Source of the DNA: a virus
Direction: 5' to 3' (one strand)
Virus record (IMG/VR): IMGVR_UViG_3300034283_002112
Span: 1-57,072 of that record
Length of the DNA stretch: 57,072 bases
In this document: one piece after another, positions 33,902 through 43,125 of the stretch
Position numbering within the stretch: position 1 is the first letter of the stretch
How the letters are laid out: each line of letters begins with the position of its first letter
The notes under the pieces: generated by a model
What the model was told of the DNA's origin: nothing
Databases searched by the model: none
The model's input: the letters and a program-made list of their open reading frames with translations, nothing else
Made by a program: the position numbers and the translations under genes

Positions 33902-34210
33902 ATGGATACTGATGCCCTTGTTGCTCATGCACGAGCAAGATTTAATCATGCTGTTGCAAAACGGCTACTAAAAGAAAAATACCTGGCCAAAATGACCTTT
34001 GCTTATCGCGGTGGCATGTGGCGTGCTGGGCCTGAACTGCTGGCCGTGTTACAAACTGTGCCAGTAGAAGATGAAGTGGTTATTGTTGACTTATACGAAA
34101 ACCCTGTCAAAGTTGATCCATTAGAACTACAGCATTTGGCATTTGATCGTTGGCAAGAACAAATGAATGCCTGGCACGTGGAGTTTGAAGAAATGAGCAA
34201 ACGTCGATGA
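33902..34210 (+). CDS. Small conserved-looking phage protein of unknown function
   Basis: A 102-residue protein, likely mostly helical: MDTDALVAHARARFNHAVAK, KEKYLAKMTFAYRGGMWRAG, then VVIVDLYENPVKVDPLELQ and a C-terminal helix with QEQMNAWHVEFEEM. The compact sequence with charged helices looks like a genuine phage protein, but I know no function. It is first in the operon after the terminator, with no ribosome site, and its stop overlaps the next ATG as ATGA. Confidence 0.7.
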   Translation: MDTDALVAHARARFNHAVAKRLLKEKYLAKMTFAYRGGMWRAGPELLAVLQTVPVEDEVVIVDLYENPVKVDPLELQHLAFDRWQEQMNAWHVEFEEMSKRR

Positions 34211-35010
34211 CCACCGGCGCACTGATATTTGCATTTAACAATGAACAAACCGACTACCTTGCTATGGCTCGATGGAATGCTCGAAACATTCGTAGGCACC
34301 TTAACATTCCAGTGGCCGTGGTCACAGACCAAACAGGATCTGATATTGTGGAAGGATTTGATCACGTCATTTATGCAGACCCCAAAGCGGGAGGAACCCG
34401 TTATTTCCAGGATTATGATGCCACTGTTACGTGGCATAACGCAGGCCGAGTTGATGCTTATAGTTTGTCCCCCTGGGACCGCACACTAGTATTAGATGCT
34501 GATTATGTTGTGGCCAGTGCTGCACTGCGCAATGTAATCAACACTGATCGTGACTTTATGTGCTATCGTTGGGCCACAGACATGACCACCGGACGGGAGT
34601 TAGCAGCTCTCAACACATTTGGACGCTATCAAATGCCCATGCGTTGGGCCACAGTAATGATGTTCCGTAGATCAAACACAGCACAATACATCTTTGACTG
34701 TATGCAAATGATCCAAGACAACTGGCAACATTATCGTGATTTGTATGCTATAGACAAAAGCACATATCGCAATGATTTTGCATTGAGTATTGCCCTGGGC
34801 ATTGTAAGTGGTCACACCAACCATGTAAGTGATATTCCATGGCCCATGATGAGTGTCATGCCTGAACATACTTTAAAGCAAGTAGACGCCGACAGTTACG
34901 AGATTACATTTGTAGATGCTGACCAAAAGCCTCAAACAGTAGACTGGATTGGTTTTGATTTCCATGCCATGGGCAAACGTCATTTGGAGAATATCATTGC
35001 GTCCCGTTGA
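34207..35010 (+). CDS. GT-A-type glycosyltransferase-like protein
   Basis: A 267-residue protein that looks like a nucleotide-sugar glycosyltransferase of the GT-A fold. The N-terminus GALIFAFNNEQTDYLAMARW is a Rossmann-like first strand and helix, RRHLNIPVAVVTDQ is the second, and RTLVLDADYVV supplies a DxD (D97-D99) for metal and nucleotide binding. Downstream, FMCYRWATDMTTGRE and the acceptor side (YRNDFALSIALGIVSGH) follow, as in GT8-like proteins. The acceptor is unknown. Start and stop are coupled to both neighbours, and the following gene encodes a similar protein, so the two may act in succession. Confidence 0.65.
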   Translation: MTTGALIFAFNNEQTDYLAMARWNARNIRRHLNIPVAVVTDQTGSDIVEGFDHVIYADPKAGGTRYFQDYDATVTWHNAGRVDAYSLSPWDRTLVLDADYVVASAALRNVINTDRDFMCYRWATDMTTGRELAALNTFGRYQMPMRWATVMMFRRSNTAQYIFDCMQMIQDNWQHYRDLYAIDKSTYRNDFALSIALGIVSGHTNHVSDIPWPMMSVMPEHTLKQVDADSYEITFVDADQKPQTVDWIGFDFHAMGKRHLENIIASR

Positions 35011-35761
35011 AGAACAAGGTTACATTATTCCTGCGTTCAATGTAGACAAGATAGACTACGTTGACTGTGCTCGTACATTGGCAAAAACTTTACTGGCACA
35101 GCATCCCAAGGCACGTATTTGTTTGCTAACCAACGAACCCTATGCAGCGGACTATAGTTTGTTTGCCTACACACACGTTGTAGACATCAATCGAGAAAAT
35201 CCCTATGCCAACGACCCTTTGGTATTTGCTCAAACACCATTCCGCGAAACTATCAAGTTAGAAGCAGACATGCTGATTGCCAGTCCGATAGATCACTGGT
35301 GGACCATGTTTAGGCATCGTGATGTGGTGTTGTCTACTGGCTGCCGTAACTGGCGCGACGAAATCAGCACAGCTCGAGACTACCGAACAGTTTTTGATCA
35401 AAACAATTTGCCAGATGTGTACAATGCCATTACCTATTGGCGTCGCAGCGAAATGGCCAAAGAGTTCTTTGACACTGTGCGCAATATATTTGATCATTGG
35501 ACAGAATATCGTCGGCTCATCAAATACTCACCTGATGTACCAGATACAGATTTGGTCTACGCCATGGCTGCACAGGTCATAGGGCTCGAACTGGTTACAA
35601 TTCCGGACTCGCCCTCAATTGTACACATGAAACAAGCACATGCAGGCACAGCCACAAAAGACTGGACACAAGAATTAGTTTGGGAAATGAATCCATTGAG
35701 AATCAATACCATTGCTCAATGGGGTGCGTTTCACTATAATGTCAAAAGGTGGCAACCATGA
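34997..35761 (+). CDS. Second GT-A-type glycosyltransferase-like protein (TTG start)
   Basis: A 254-residue protein related in layout to the preceding one: GYIIPAFNVDKIDYVDCART, KARICLLTNEP, and RETIKLEADMLIASPIDHWW in the place of the DxD strand (here EAD). RRSEMAKEFFDTV and DTDLVYAMAAQVIGLELVTI follow. I chose the TTG at 34997 because GGAGA lies six bases before it and the protein-like sequence begins there; an ATG at 34949 would add 16 residues of poor quality deep inside the upstream gene. The overlap with the upstream gene is 14 bases. With Asp replaced by Glu in the metal motif, activity is uncertain. Confidence 0.6.
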   Translation: MRPVEEQGYIIPAFNVDKIDYVDCARTLAKTLLAQHPKARICLLTNEPYAADYSLFAYTHVVDINRENPYANDPLVFAQTPFRETIKLEADMLIASPIDHWWTMFRHRDVVLSTGCRNWRDEISTARDYRTVFDQNNLPDVYNAITYWRRSEMAKEFFDTVRNIFDHWTEYRRLIKYSPDVPDTDLVYAMAAQVIGLELVTIPDSPSIVHMKQAHAGTATKDWTQELVWEMNPLRINTIAQWGAFHYNVKRWQP

Positions 35762-36084
35762 TAACCCCAGATGAATTCTTTGGTGCATTGGAAAGTATGC
35801 CACAACCTCAGTCTGTGTTTTATAGACTGTATTATGAAGGCGAACGTCCACTATTCTACAGCATGGAAGACTTGCCCGGTACATACATTGAAGTTACCCC
35901 TGAACAGCATGCTCGAAGCCAAATGAAAGTGCGTATTCGCGACGGAAAGATAATTCCTATCACTTGGCAAACAGCACAAAAACTCGCACCCAGCAACGCA
36001 GGCACACTGTGCCACGCACAAGATGTTGCTATTGTTGTAAAAGAAAACGGAACCTATTGGAGCAAGAGGACTTATGAAAGTTGA
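35758..36084 (+). CDS. Small protein of unknown function
   Basis: A 108-residue protein beginning MITPDEFFGALESMPQPQSV, with FYRLYYEGERPLFYSMEDLP, GTYIEVTPEQHAR and VRIRDGKIIPITWQTAQKLA. The mix of strand and helix with several aromatic residues suggests a small folded domain. The ATG at 35758 overlaps the upstream stop (ATGA) and has AGGTGG six bases before it; a GTG three codons earlier is less likely. It ends 11 bases inside the next gene. It lies among glycosyltransferase-like genes, so an accessory role is possible. Confidence 0.6.
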   Translation: MITPDEFFGALESMPQPQSVFYRLYYEGERPLFYSMEDLPGTYIEVTPEQHARSQMKVRIRDGKIIPITWQTAQKLAPSNAGTLCHAQDVAIVVKENGTYWSKRTYES

Positions 36085-36994
36085 TATCGCAGATTTAGAT
36101 TGTATCTACCTAAGCTATGACGAACCACAAAAAGAAGAGTTTTGGATCAAGATTAAGAACATGGTGCCTTGGGCAAAACGGGTGGATGGCGTTAAGGGCA
36201 GCGATGCTGCTCACAAAGCGGCAGCACAGGCCAGTGACAGTGATAGATTCATTCTCATTGATGGTGACAATCTCCCCAACCCGACGTTTTTTAATCAGAC
36301 GCTTGTTCTTCCTAATGAAGAATACAAGAACGCTGTGTTCCGGTGGCGGGCACGTAATCATGTCAATGGACTCATGTACGGCAACGGAGGCCTAAGTTCA
36401 TGGACCCGGGAGTTTGTGATGAACATGCAAACTCACGAAGCCACAGACGGACGAGATGAAACCCAGGTAGAGTTTTGTTTTGATCCCTTGTATTGGCCCA
36501 TGCATGATTGTTATTCCACAACTTACCCTAATGGTGATGCTTTCCATGCGTGGCGTGCAGGTTTTCGAGAAGGCGTTAAGATGTGCCTGCAACGCGGTCG
36601 CAAACCCACAGTAGAAGAATTTAAAAATCAAGTGCTACGAAACTTAGACAATCTCACAATCTGGCACAACGTAGGCACAGATGTAGAATATGGTGAGTGG
36701 GCCATTGCTGGTGCACGTCAAGGCACCTATATGACCATGCTTACTAATTGGGATTATACCTTGGTGCAAAACTTTGATGCCCTGGCTGAACTATGGCTTA
36801 CAGTGAAAGACAGCCAACCAAGATTGCTCAGTAATCGCTTGGCTGAGGATTTGCACACACAATTGGATCTGCCAATGGCCATCCTAGAATGTGAACAAAG
36901 CGCATTTTTTAAACATCACTATCGTTTGAACTGGCACAATCAAGGTGTGATGATTCGAGAAATCGATGTTATTCGCAAAATAGAAGGTTGGTAA
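36074..36994 (+). CDS. Glycosyltransferase-like protein with DGD motif
   Basis: A 306-residue protein of a phage GT-A-like family. CIYLSYDEPQKEEFWIKIKN is the first Rossmann unit, then RVDGVKGSDAAHKAAAQAS and RFILIDGDNLPNP with D63-G64-D65 as the DxD equivalent. RARNHVNGLMYGNGGLSSW follows, and FHAWRAGFREGVKMCLQRGR with the C-terminal GTYMTMLTNWD completes it. A related domain ends the sequence of the repeat protein at 53758-57072, where the DGD is missing. Here the motif is intact, so catalysis is plausible. The gene overlaps both neighbours (11 bases upstream, TAATG downstream). Confidence 0.65.
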   Translation: MKVDIADLDCIYLSYDEPQKEEFWIKIKNMVPWAKRVDGVKGSDAAHKAAAQASDSDRFILIDGDNLPNPTFFNQTLVLPNEEYKNAVFRWRARNHVNGLMYGNGGLSSWTREFVMNMQTHEATDGRDETQVEFCFDPLYWPMHDCYSTTYPNGDAFHAWRAGFREGVKMCLQRGRKPTVEEFKNQVLRNLDNLTIWHNVGTDVEYGEWAIAGARQGTYMTMLTNWDYTLVQNFDALAELWLTVKDSQPRLLSNRLAEDLHTQLDLPMAILECEQSAFFKHHYRLNWHNQGVMIREIDVIRKIEGW

Positions 36995-38379
36995 TGAGCA
37001 AAGGCGATCAAAGTCGCTTCATGCGATCAGCTGAGCAAATGAAAACGGATCTCGGTCCTGCACTGTGTCTAGCCAAATGGAAGCAAGTGAGCTTTCACTT
37101 GCCCACTGGTCTCAACAACTCATGTTATCATCCGCCCTTGCACAAGATTACTGAAGCTGATCTTGCTCGTCCTGGCGGCCTGCACAACACTGATCACAAA
37201 AAGGCTCAGCGTGTGATGATGCTGAAAAATGAAAAGCCTACAGAGTGTCAGTACTGTTGGAACATGGAAGCCAACGACAAACTCAGTGACCGCCACTATC
37301 GTTCAGGAGAACCCTGGGCCGCTGTGGACTTTGAACGGATTCGCAACTCAACAGGAACCGAAGATGACGTCATACCCAGCTATGTTGAAGTTAATTTTAA
37401 CAACGCTTGTAACCTTAAGTGCAGTTATTGCTCTCCCCAGTTTAGCTCTAGCTGGGCAGACGAAGCTAACCGTTATGGCGCTTATGCTACTTCCACACCA
37501 CATAATGCTCCTGAACACTTTACAGGGTCTAGACGTGTTATACCCGCTAGGGAACACAATCCCTATGTTGAAGCGTTTTGGGATTGGTGGCCCACGCTGT
37601 ATCCTGAGCTAGAACACTTTCGCATGACCGGCGGCGAGCCCTTGATGGACAAGAATACCTATCGAGTATTTGACTATGTGTTGGATAATCCCAGTCCCAA
37701 GTTGCATCTAAACGTAACATCAAACTTCAGTGTGGAAGATGCACTGTTTGAAAAGTATCTGGGTTATACCAAACAACTATGCACACCCAACATCGAACAC
37801 TTCATGCAGTATGTGAGTCTGGATTCAGGTTCGGGTCCACAAGCCGAATACGTCAGACACGGCATGAGTGCAGAACGTGTGGTACGCAATGTCAATCGTT
37901 TCTTGACAGAAGTGCCCACTCGCAACAGTTTGACCTTTATCATTACCATGAACAATCTGGCAGTGACTGGATTTCAAGACTACATGGAATGGATCCTGCA
38001 ACTTAGACGCATACACAGCACCACCTATCAGCGTGTGTGGTTTGATACACCTGTGCTGCGAGAACCAGCTTGGCAGAGCTTGCAACTGCTGCCTGAAAGT
38101 TATGCAGTACAGCTAGAAAAGTCACGTGACTTCATGCTGGCCAACATGACCACAGAAGACAATCCCTTACACGGATTCAAAGACTACGAAGTGCAACGTC
38201 TGGAACGTGACATTGCCTGGATGCGCTCGGGGCAAAAGCAAGATCACAGTCAGGCCAAAGCAGACTTCTATCGTTTCTTTAGTGAACACGATCGTCGCAG
38301 AGGCACAGACTTTAAGAAAACGTTTCCCGAAATGGCCACCTGGTGGCACGAATGTGAATACTATGCTAGGAACACATAA
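36994..38379 (+). CDS. Radical SAM protein 1 (N-terminal Cys-rich, 'SCxHPP' type)
   Basis: A 461-residue radical SAM enzyme. Such proteins bind a 4Fe-4S cluster and S-adenosylmethionine to make a 5'-deoxyadenosyl radical. The cluster motif is CNLKCSYC (C139, C143, C146), and the SAM-binding GGE (MTGGEPLM) lies near 213. Before the core is a cysteine-rich domain with NSCYHPPLH and ECQYCWNME, probably an auxiliary-cluster or substrate-binding part. The end, SEHDRRRGTDFKKTFPEM, is shared with the proteins at 39465 and 48208, so the three form one subfamily. The ATG at 36994 has AAGG six bases upstream and shares TAATG. The substrate is unknown. Confidence 0.85.
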   Translation: MSKGDQSRFMRSAEQMKTDLGPALCLAKWKQVSFHLPTGLNNSCYHPPLHKITEADLARPGGLHNTDHKKAQRVMMLKNEKPTECQYCWNMEANDKLSDRHYRSGEPWAAVDFERIRNSTGTEDDVIPSYVEVNFNNACNLKCSYCSPQFSSSWADEANRYGAYATSTPHNAPEHFTGSRRVIPAREHNPYVEAFWDWWPTLYPELEHFRMTGGEPLMDKNTYRVFDYVLDNPSPKLHLNVTSNFSVEDALFEKYLGYTKQLCTPNIEHFMQYVSLDSGSGPQAEYVRHGMSAERVVRNVNRFLTEVPTRNSLTFIITMNNLAVTGFQDYMEWILQLRRIHSTTYQRVWFDTPVLREPAWQSLQLLPESYAVQLEKSRDFMLANMTTEDNPLHGFKDYEVQRLERDIAWMRSGQKQDHSQAKADFYRFFSEHDRRRGTDFKKTFPEMATWWHECEYYARNT

Positions 38380-39478
38380 ACTCGTTGTAGATGAATGGGC
38401 TGAAACCTGGGACCTACTGAAGCTGTATGCTGACAGCAGTTTTTGGCGCTGGTCAGATGTGGACTTTGATCCTGCATGTCGATACATTGTGGGACGAACT
38501 GTGCTCAAAGACAACTGGGCTAGTATCACTGCTCTGGCCACACAATGGCCTGGCCGCATTGTGTTTTCAAACCCTGCTGAGGGATCGGAAACAATAAAAT
38601 TACAGTTACAGCGGCTACGTATCACAGACTATGTGAGTGACGGGCGTATAGGACTGCTGACATCTGGCGACTTAGAACCTGGCATCAACTACTGCAAGAC
38701 TGATTGTTATTTCACAAACATTGTGGAATACACAGAAAACAAAGCAGCACAGTTACAAGCGGCTCTAGACTATAAGTCACACAGGCCCTATGAATTTCTT
38801 TTTTTAAATGGCCGACTGCGCCCGCATCGCAAGTATCTAATAGATCATATGAGAGTACAGGGCCTGCTGACTCATGCACTGTGGACCAATCTCAGCAGTC
38901 GTGTGGAAATGGCGTTTACTTCTCGGTTAGACACAGGCAAAACAGAACGCATTAGACTGCTGCCCCCAGAATACGAAATAGAACGTGCTAGGGAAAGATT
39001 AACTCCTGATCTTTACACTGACAGCGGATTCATCAAACACAAGCTGTTCAACAACACCTGGGGCGATGCCATTGTAAATCCACGCTGCTACACAGATACC
39101 TGGTTCAGTCTAGTGACAGAAACCATTTATGATTACCCGCATACTTTTAGAACAGAAAAGATCTGGAAACCCATTTTAATGGCACACCCATTTGTGGTAG
39201 CTGCCAATCGGGGCTACTTGCGAGACTTACGCAACGCAGGATTTAAAACGTTTGGTACACTGATAGACGAAGGGTATGATCAAATTGATTGCCCAAGCAC
39301 ACGAATAGAGTGTATAATAGATACAGTGTGTGGCATAAGCGAATCGGGCGCTGCTGAATTCTGGGAAGCCTCACGCGACATTTGTAAATACAATCAGCAA
39401 CGTCTCGTAGAGTACAACCGTGAACAACGTGCTCTATTGCCACAACATCTACTAACTTATCTCAATGAACGATCTTGA
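38363..39478 (+). CDS. Glycosyltransferase-like protein with TEKIWKP motif
   Basis: A 371-residue protein of the same broad family as the two encoded at 51485-53759. Hallmarks are the C-terminal segment SLVTETIYDYPHTFRTEKIW, KPILMAHPFVVAAN, and YLRDLRNAGFKTFGTLIDEG with a final YDQI; the Glu-Lys and Pro-Phe-Val features resemble the sugar-nucleotide side of GT-B or exostosin-like transferases. YEFLFLNGRLRPHRKYLID lies upstream of this. The ATG at 38363 overlaps the radical SAM gene by 17 bases; an earlier in-frame ATG at 38207 would extend it into a low-quality region. The glycosyltransferase label is an inference from layout, not proof of activity. Confidence 0.6.
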   Translation: MLGTHKLVVDEWAETWDLLKLYADSSFWRWSDVDFDPACRYIVGRTVLKDNWASITALATQWPGRIVFSNPAEGSETIKLQLQRLRITDYVSDGRIGLLTSGDLEPGINYCKTDCYFTNIVEYTENKAAQLQAALDYKSHRPYEFLFLNGRLRPHRKYLIDHMRVQGLLTHALWTNLSSRVEMAFTSRLDTGKTERIRLLPPEYEIERARERLTPDLYTDSGFIKHKLFNNTWGDAIVNPRCYTDTWFSLVTETIYDYPHTFRTEKIWKPILMAHPFVVAANRGYLRDLRNAGFKTFGTLIDEGYDQIDCPSTRIECIIDTVCGISESGAAEFWEASRDICKYNQQRLVEYNREQRALLPQHLLTYLNERS

Positions 39479-40796
39479 ATTTCGCCAGCAAGTGCTGGAC
39501 ACAATCAGTCCCAGTTTTTGTGGCGCAAAGTGGTTTAATGCTACCATTTGGCTTGGTAGCGGCATGAGCACCAGCTGCCACCATCCGCCAGCTCATTTGG
39601 TGGACATTGATAAAGTCACTACCAACCCTAAGCTGCTGCACAATACACCGCAAAAGAAAGACGACCGTGCACGAATGATTGCAGGTGAACGTCCTGCAGG
39701 CTGTGAATACTGCTGGAAGATAGAAGACATGGGTCGTGACGCTGTGAGCGATCGTGTTTACAAAAGCAAAATATATCCCATAGAGGCCTTGCATGAAGCT
39801 AGAAATACACCCGCAGATCGGGACGTTAACCTCCGTACTCTGGAAATTGCTTTCGATCGTACTTGCCAGTTTGCTTGTAGTTATTGCAATCCTGCTTTTA
39901 GTAGCACATGGGTTAAAGATATTAGGAATAACGGACCCTACAGCAGTCTTGTTAGTGACGGTCGTAATCACTTTACACACGAGCACTCAAGCGCTCAACT
40001 GTATCGTTTCGGGGAGACCAATCCGTATGTTGAAGCGTTTTTTGCATGGTGGGAGTCGGATCTACATCTTACACTACAGGAGCTCAGAATCACCGGAGGG
40101 GAGCCCCTCATGTCCGGACACACCTGGAAGCTGATTGACTGGTTCCGCAACAATCCAGGACGCAGCCGCACACGCCTAGCCATTAACTCAAACCTAGGTG
40201 CTGATGTAGACGTAGATCGTTTACTAGATTCAATACAGGGACTAGATGTAGATATCTATACCAGCCAGGAAGCTGTGGGTACTCAAGCTGAATACATACG
40301 TGATGGCCTGGACTATGCCGCCTGGCAAGCCAACGTAGAAAAGATCTTGACCAGCGGTCGTGTACGCACCTTGCACTTTATGGGCACAATCTCAGCACTG
40401 TGCTTGCCTAGCTTGACTGATCATTTGCGTTATCTACTAAAATTAAAGCAACGCCACGGACGTGACGCAGTAAGTTACACACTGAACATCTTGAGATTCC
40501 CCAGCTTTCAAAGTGCCTTGGTCATGCCACATAGCCTACGTGCCCGCTTTGTTGCAGAACTAAAAGAACTGCACTACCGCAATCAGCACAATCCTTTGTT
40601 TCATGAGCATGAGCTGGATCATGTACAAAGACTGATTGACTATTTGGACGTGGTCGAAACTCCTCATTCGGAAGCATTTGACATGCCTCGCTTGCTAAAC
40701 GACTTTTGTGAGTTTTTCTCACAGTATGACCAACGCCGGGACAAAGATTTTGCCACAACGTTTCCTAAATTAAAAGAATGGTACCAATCACTATGA
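39465..40796 (+). CDS. Radical SAM protein 2 ('SCxHPP' type)
   Basis: A 443-residue radical SAM protein of the same subfamily as the one at 36994. The cluster motif is CQFACSYC (C134, C138, C141), with ITGGEPLM as the GGE. The N-terminal Cys-rich domain has FCGAKWF, SCHHPPAHL and GCEYCWKIED. The C-terminus reads FCEFFSQYDQRRDKDFATTF, then PKLKEWY, matching the shared end motif. The start at 39465 overlaps the upstream gene by 14 bases and the stop forms ATGA with the next. The residue after the first cluster cysteine is Gln rather than the Asn common in its relatives. Its substrate is unknown. Confidence 0.85.
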   Translation: MNDLEFRQQVLDTISPSFCGAKWFNATIWLGSGMSTSCHHPPAHLVDIDKVTTNPKLLHNTPQKKDDRARMIAGERPAGCEYCWKIEDMGRDAVSDRVYKSKIYPIEALHEARNTPADRDVNLRTLEIAFDRTCQFACSYCNPAFSSTWVKDIRNNGPYSSLVSDGRNHFTHEHSSAQLYRFGETNPYVEAFFAWWESDLHLTLQELRITGGEPLMSGHTWKLIDWFRNNPGRSRTRLAINSNLGADVDVDRLLDSIQGLDVDIYTSQEAVGTQAEYIRDGLDYAAWQANVEKILTSGRVRTLHFMGTISALCLPSLTDHLRYLLKLKQRHGRDAVSYTLNILRFPSFQSALVMPHSLRARFVAELKELHYRNQHNPLFHEHELDHVQRLIDYLDVVETPHSEAFDMPRLLNDFCEFFSQYDQRRDKDFATTFPKLKEWYQSL

Positions 40797-42490
40797 ATCT
40801 AGAGCAACAACTACAACAATTACGATCTGAATATTCTGTACTGGCAGAAATAGATTTGTCCAGCTGGTCCGACAACTATGAACAATCAACTAGATGGTTG
40901 ATTCGAACACTACAACAGTTGTATCAGGCTGAATATGCTGCTAATCAACGTATTGTGTTTGTGCACCAACATGACTATTATGTGTCTGACAGTCAAATTG
41001 GATTGATTTTAAAAAATATTCAAATTCAATTGAATGAAATTGATATCAGCAACTTTTTTGTGATAGTAGTGAGCACAGCACCAGACATTGACAGTCAAAT
41101 GACAGCACTGGCGTCAATCAGTGCCGACAGTGTGCCAGTGAGTTACTTTTCAGTAGATGGCGAATTTCAAAGAAATCAATTTGATCGACATCCTTACAGT
41201 AGAAAAGAAGAGTATCAGTACGGGTCGTCTAATCCTCTCAAAATTGACATTAACTCTGTAACAGACAAAGAACGTCACTTGCTGACTGAGAGCAAAACAT
41301 TTTGCATCTATCCCTGGATACACATGCACGCCTGGCCCACAGGCGAAGCATATCCATGCTGTCATGCCAAGCCCTATCCTAAATTTGGCGATACTAGAAC
41401 ACAAACTCTGACTGAAATTTGGAATGGCACTGAATATAAACAAATACGTCAGTCCATGATGAACGATCAAGCACACCCCAGTTGTTCAAAGTGTTATGAG
41501 CAAGAAGATTCAGGATTCTTCAGCGGTAGACAAAGTGCCAACAAACATCACGGACACCATATTGGACGGGTGCATGAAACACAACATAATGGATATCTAG
41601 AAAAGTTTCAAATGACTTATTGGGATATTCGTTTCAGTAATTTGTGCAATTTGCGCTGCCGCAGTTGCGGCCACATATTCAGTAGCCAGTGGTATCAGGA
41701 TCAAGCCAAATTGGCCGGAGGCGACTGGGGTAAGAAACACAAGCCTTTAGTGTATGCAGGCCGCACAGAAACTGACATGTGGGAACAACTGGAACCGCAT
41801 CTGGATTACGTGGAGCAGATTTATTTTGCTGGCGGCGAACCCTTACTGATGGAAGAGCACTACCATATTCTAGATGAATTGGTAAAACGCAAACGTTTTG
41901 ATGTGCGACTGATCTACAACACCAACTTCACGCATACAGACCTAAAAGGCCGAAGTGTGTTTGAATATTGGAAACAGTTTGATTCAGTAGCAGTGGGTGC
42001 CAGCTTGGATGATTCTGGAGCACGTGGCGAATACATACGCAAGGGCACAGACTGGGTAGTGGTAGAACAAAACCGCAGAGACATGCTGGCAATTTGTCCC
42101 GGGGTAGACTTTTATATCAGCCCCACGCTCAGCATCATGAACGCCATGCACTTGCCAGACTTTCATAGAGACTGGGTGGAAAAAGGACTGTTGCAAGCAC
42201 AGGATCTAAATGTGAACATTCTTCAAGACCCTGTGCACTACAGAATTGACATTGCCACGCCAGAGTACAAACAGCAGATCAAGCAAAAGTTTGAACAACA
42301 CCTGGAATGGCTGCGTCCCCTGGACCACTTGAGACGAGCCACTGTGGGTTTTGAATCAGCTGTCAATTACATGATGAGCACAGACAACACTCATTTAATA
42401 CCACAATTTTGGGCCAAGACTCAACAATTAGATGATATCAGAAAAGAAAACATCTTGGACATTATTCCTGAATTAGCTGCATTAAAATGA
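40793..42490 (+). CDS. Radical SAM protein 3 with long N-terminal extension ('CxxPW...CC' type)
   Basis: A 565-residue radical SAM protein. Residues 1-165 form an extra domain of alternating helix and strand (RWLIRTLQQLYQAEYAANQR, IDISNFFVIVVSTAPDIDSQ) absent in the other six. Then comes the Cys-rich domain FCIYPWIHMHAWPTGEAYPC-CH with SCSKCYEQED, and the core CNLRCRSC (C285, C289, C292) with FAGGEPLLMEE. ATLSIMNAMHLPDFHRDW-type sequence follows. CxxPW and CC put it with the proteins at 43106 and 44304. The ATG at 40793 forms ATGA with the upstream stop; an ATG at 40778 would add five residues. The extension could bind a partner or a substrate. Confidence 0.85.
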   Translation: MNLEQQLQQLRSEYSVLAEIDLSSWSDNYEQSTRWLIRTLQQLYQAEYAANQRIVFVHQHDYYVSDSQIGLILKNIQIQLNEIDISNFFVIVVSTAPDIDSQMTALASISADSVPVSYFSVDGEFQRNQFDRHPYSRKEEYQYGSSNPLKIDINSVTDKERHLLTESKTFCIYPWIHMHAWPTGEAYPCCHAKPYPKFGDTRTQTLTEIWNGTEYKQIRQSMMNDQAHPSCSKCYEQEDSGFFSGRQSANKHHGHHIGRVHETQHNGYLEKFQMTYWDIRFSNLCNLRCRSCGHIFSSQWYQDQAKLAGGDWGKKHKPLVYAGRTETDMWEQLEPHLDYVEQIYFAGGEPLLMEEHYHILDELVKRKRFDVRLIYNTNFTHTDLKGRSVFEYWKQFDSVAVGASLDDSGARGEYIRKGTDWVVVEQNRRDMLAICPGVDFYISPTLSIMNAMHLPDFHRDWVEKGLLQAQDLNVNILQDPVHYRIDIATPEYKQQIKQKFEQHLEWLRPLDHLRRATVGFESAVNYMMSTDNTHLIPQFWAKTQQLDDIRKENILDIIPELAALK

Positions 42491-43125
42491 GTTTGAATTT
42501 TGACAGTTTTTTTGGTGCACCTACTTCCTATGTGCCGGGACCGTATTTTTTAGCTGCGGGTTGTAGTCATACTTCAGCGGTGGGAGTGGACGCTGATCAA
42601 TGCTGGGCAGGCCAACTGGCTCAACGCACTCGAATCAAGACTTGTAATCTAGCCGAAGCCGGGGGCAATGCCTGGATTGCCAGTGTACGTATAGCACAGT
42701 GGATCCTGGTCACCGGTCGTCCAGAGTTTGTTGTAGCACAATGGCCTCACCCCATACGCACAGTGATATGGAAAAATGGCCAAGGTAATTCTGTTAACGT
42801 ACACGACACTGAAGATCATTTATTTCACACTCGCTTGCGCTACGGCGACTCTAATTACTGGGCTGAGTGGATGCAGGCAATAATTACTACAAATGCCATT
42901 TGCGTCGCGGCCAAAATTCCCATTATAAATTGGAGTCTTGACAACGTTGATCCGCACTATCTTGCACTGTTAAAGGCCAATGGCATTGTTGTGCATGATC
43001 AAACAGATCAACCACGCTGGGAAATAGACCGGCTAGGCTCAGATCAACGACATGCCGGACCCTTGTCACATGCGCAATGGGCACAACAATTACAGGAAAT
43101 GTTAAATGCAATTACCACACGATAA
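42487..43125 (+). CDS. SGNH/GDSL-type hydrolase-like protein
   Basis: A 212-residue protein with SGNH hydrolase landmarks: the nucleophile block YFLAAGCSHTSAVG (Ser27), GGNAWIASVRIAQWIL as block II (Gly/Asn), and the C-terminal DQRHAGPLSHAQW, in which D186 and H189 would complete the triad. Members of this fold remove or add acyl groups on sugars and other substrates. It sits between two radical SAM genes, overlapping by ATGA upstream and 20 bases downstream, so it is probably part of the same pathway, for example deacylating or trimming a glycan intermediate. The fold assignment is fairly sure; the reaction is not. Confidence 0.7.
   Translation: MSLNFDSFFGAPTSYVPGPYFLAAGCSHTSAVGVDADQCWAGQLAQRTRIKTCNLAEAGGNAWIASVRIAQWILVTGRPEFVVAQWPHPIRTVIWKNGQGNSVNVHDTEDHLFHTRLRYGDSNYWAEWMQAIITTNAICVAAKIPIINWSLDNVDPHYLALLKANGIVVHDQTDQPRWEIDRLGSDQRHAGPLSHAQWAQQLQEMLNAITTR

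Noticed and set aside
34949-34996. ATG at 34949 as start of the second glycosyltransferase-like gene
   Set aside because: The extra residues are not protein-like and lie within the upstream gene; the TTG at 34997 has GGAGA six bases upstream.
38207-38362. 52-residue N-terminal extension of the 38363 gene
   Set aside because: It lies inside the radical SAM gene in another frame and has atypical composition; the ATG at 38363 gives the expected start.
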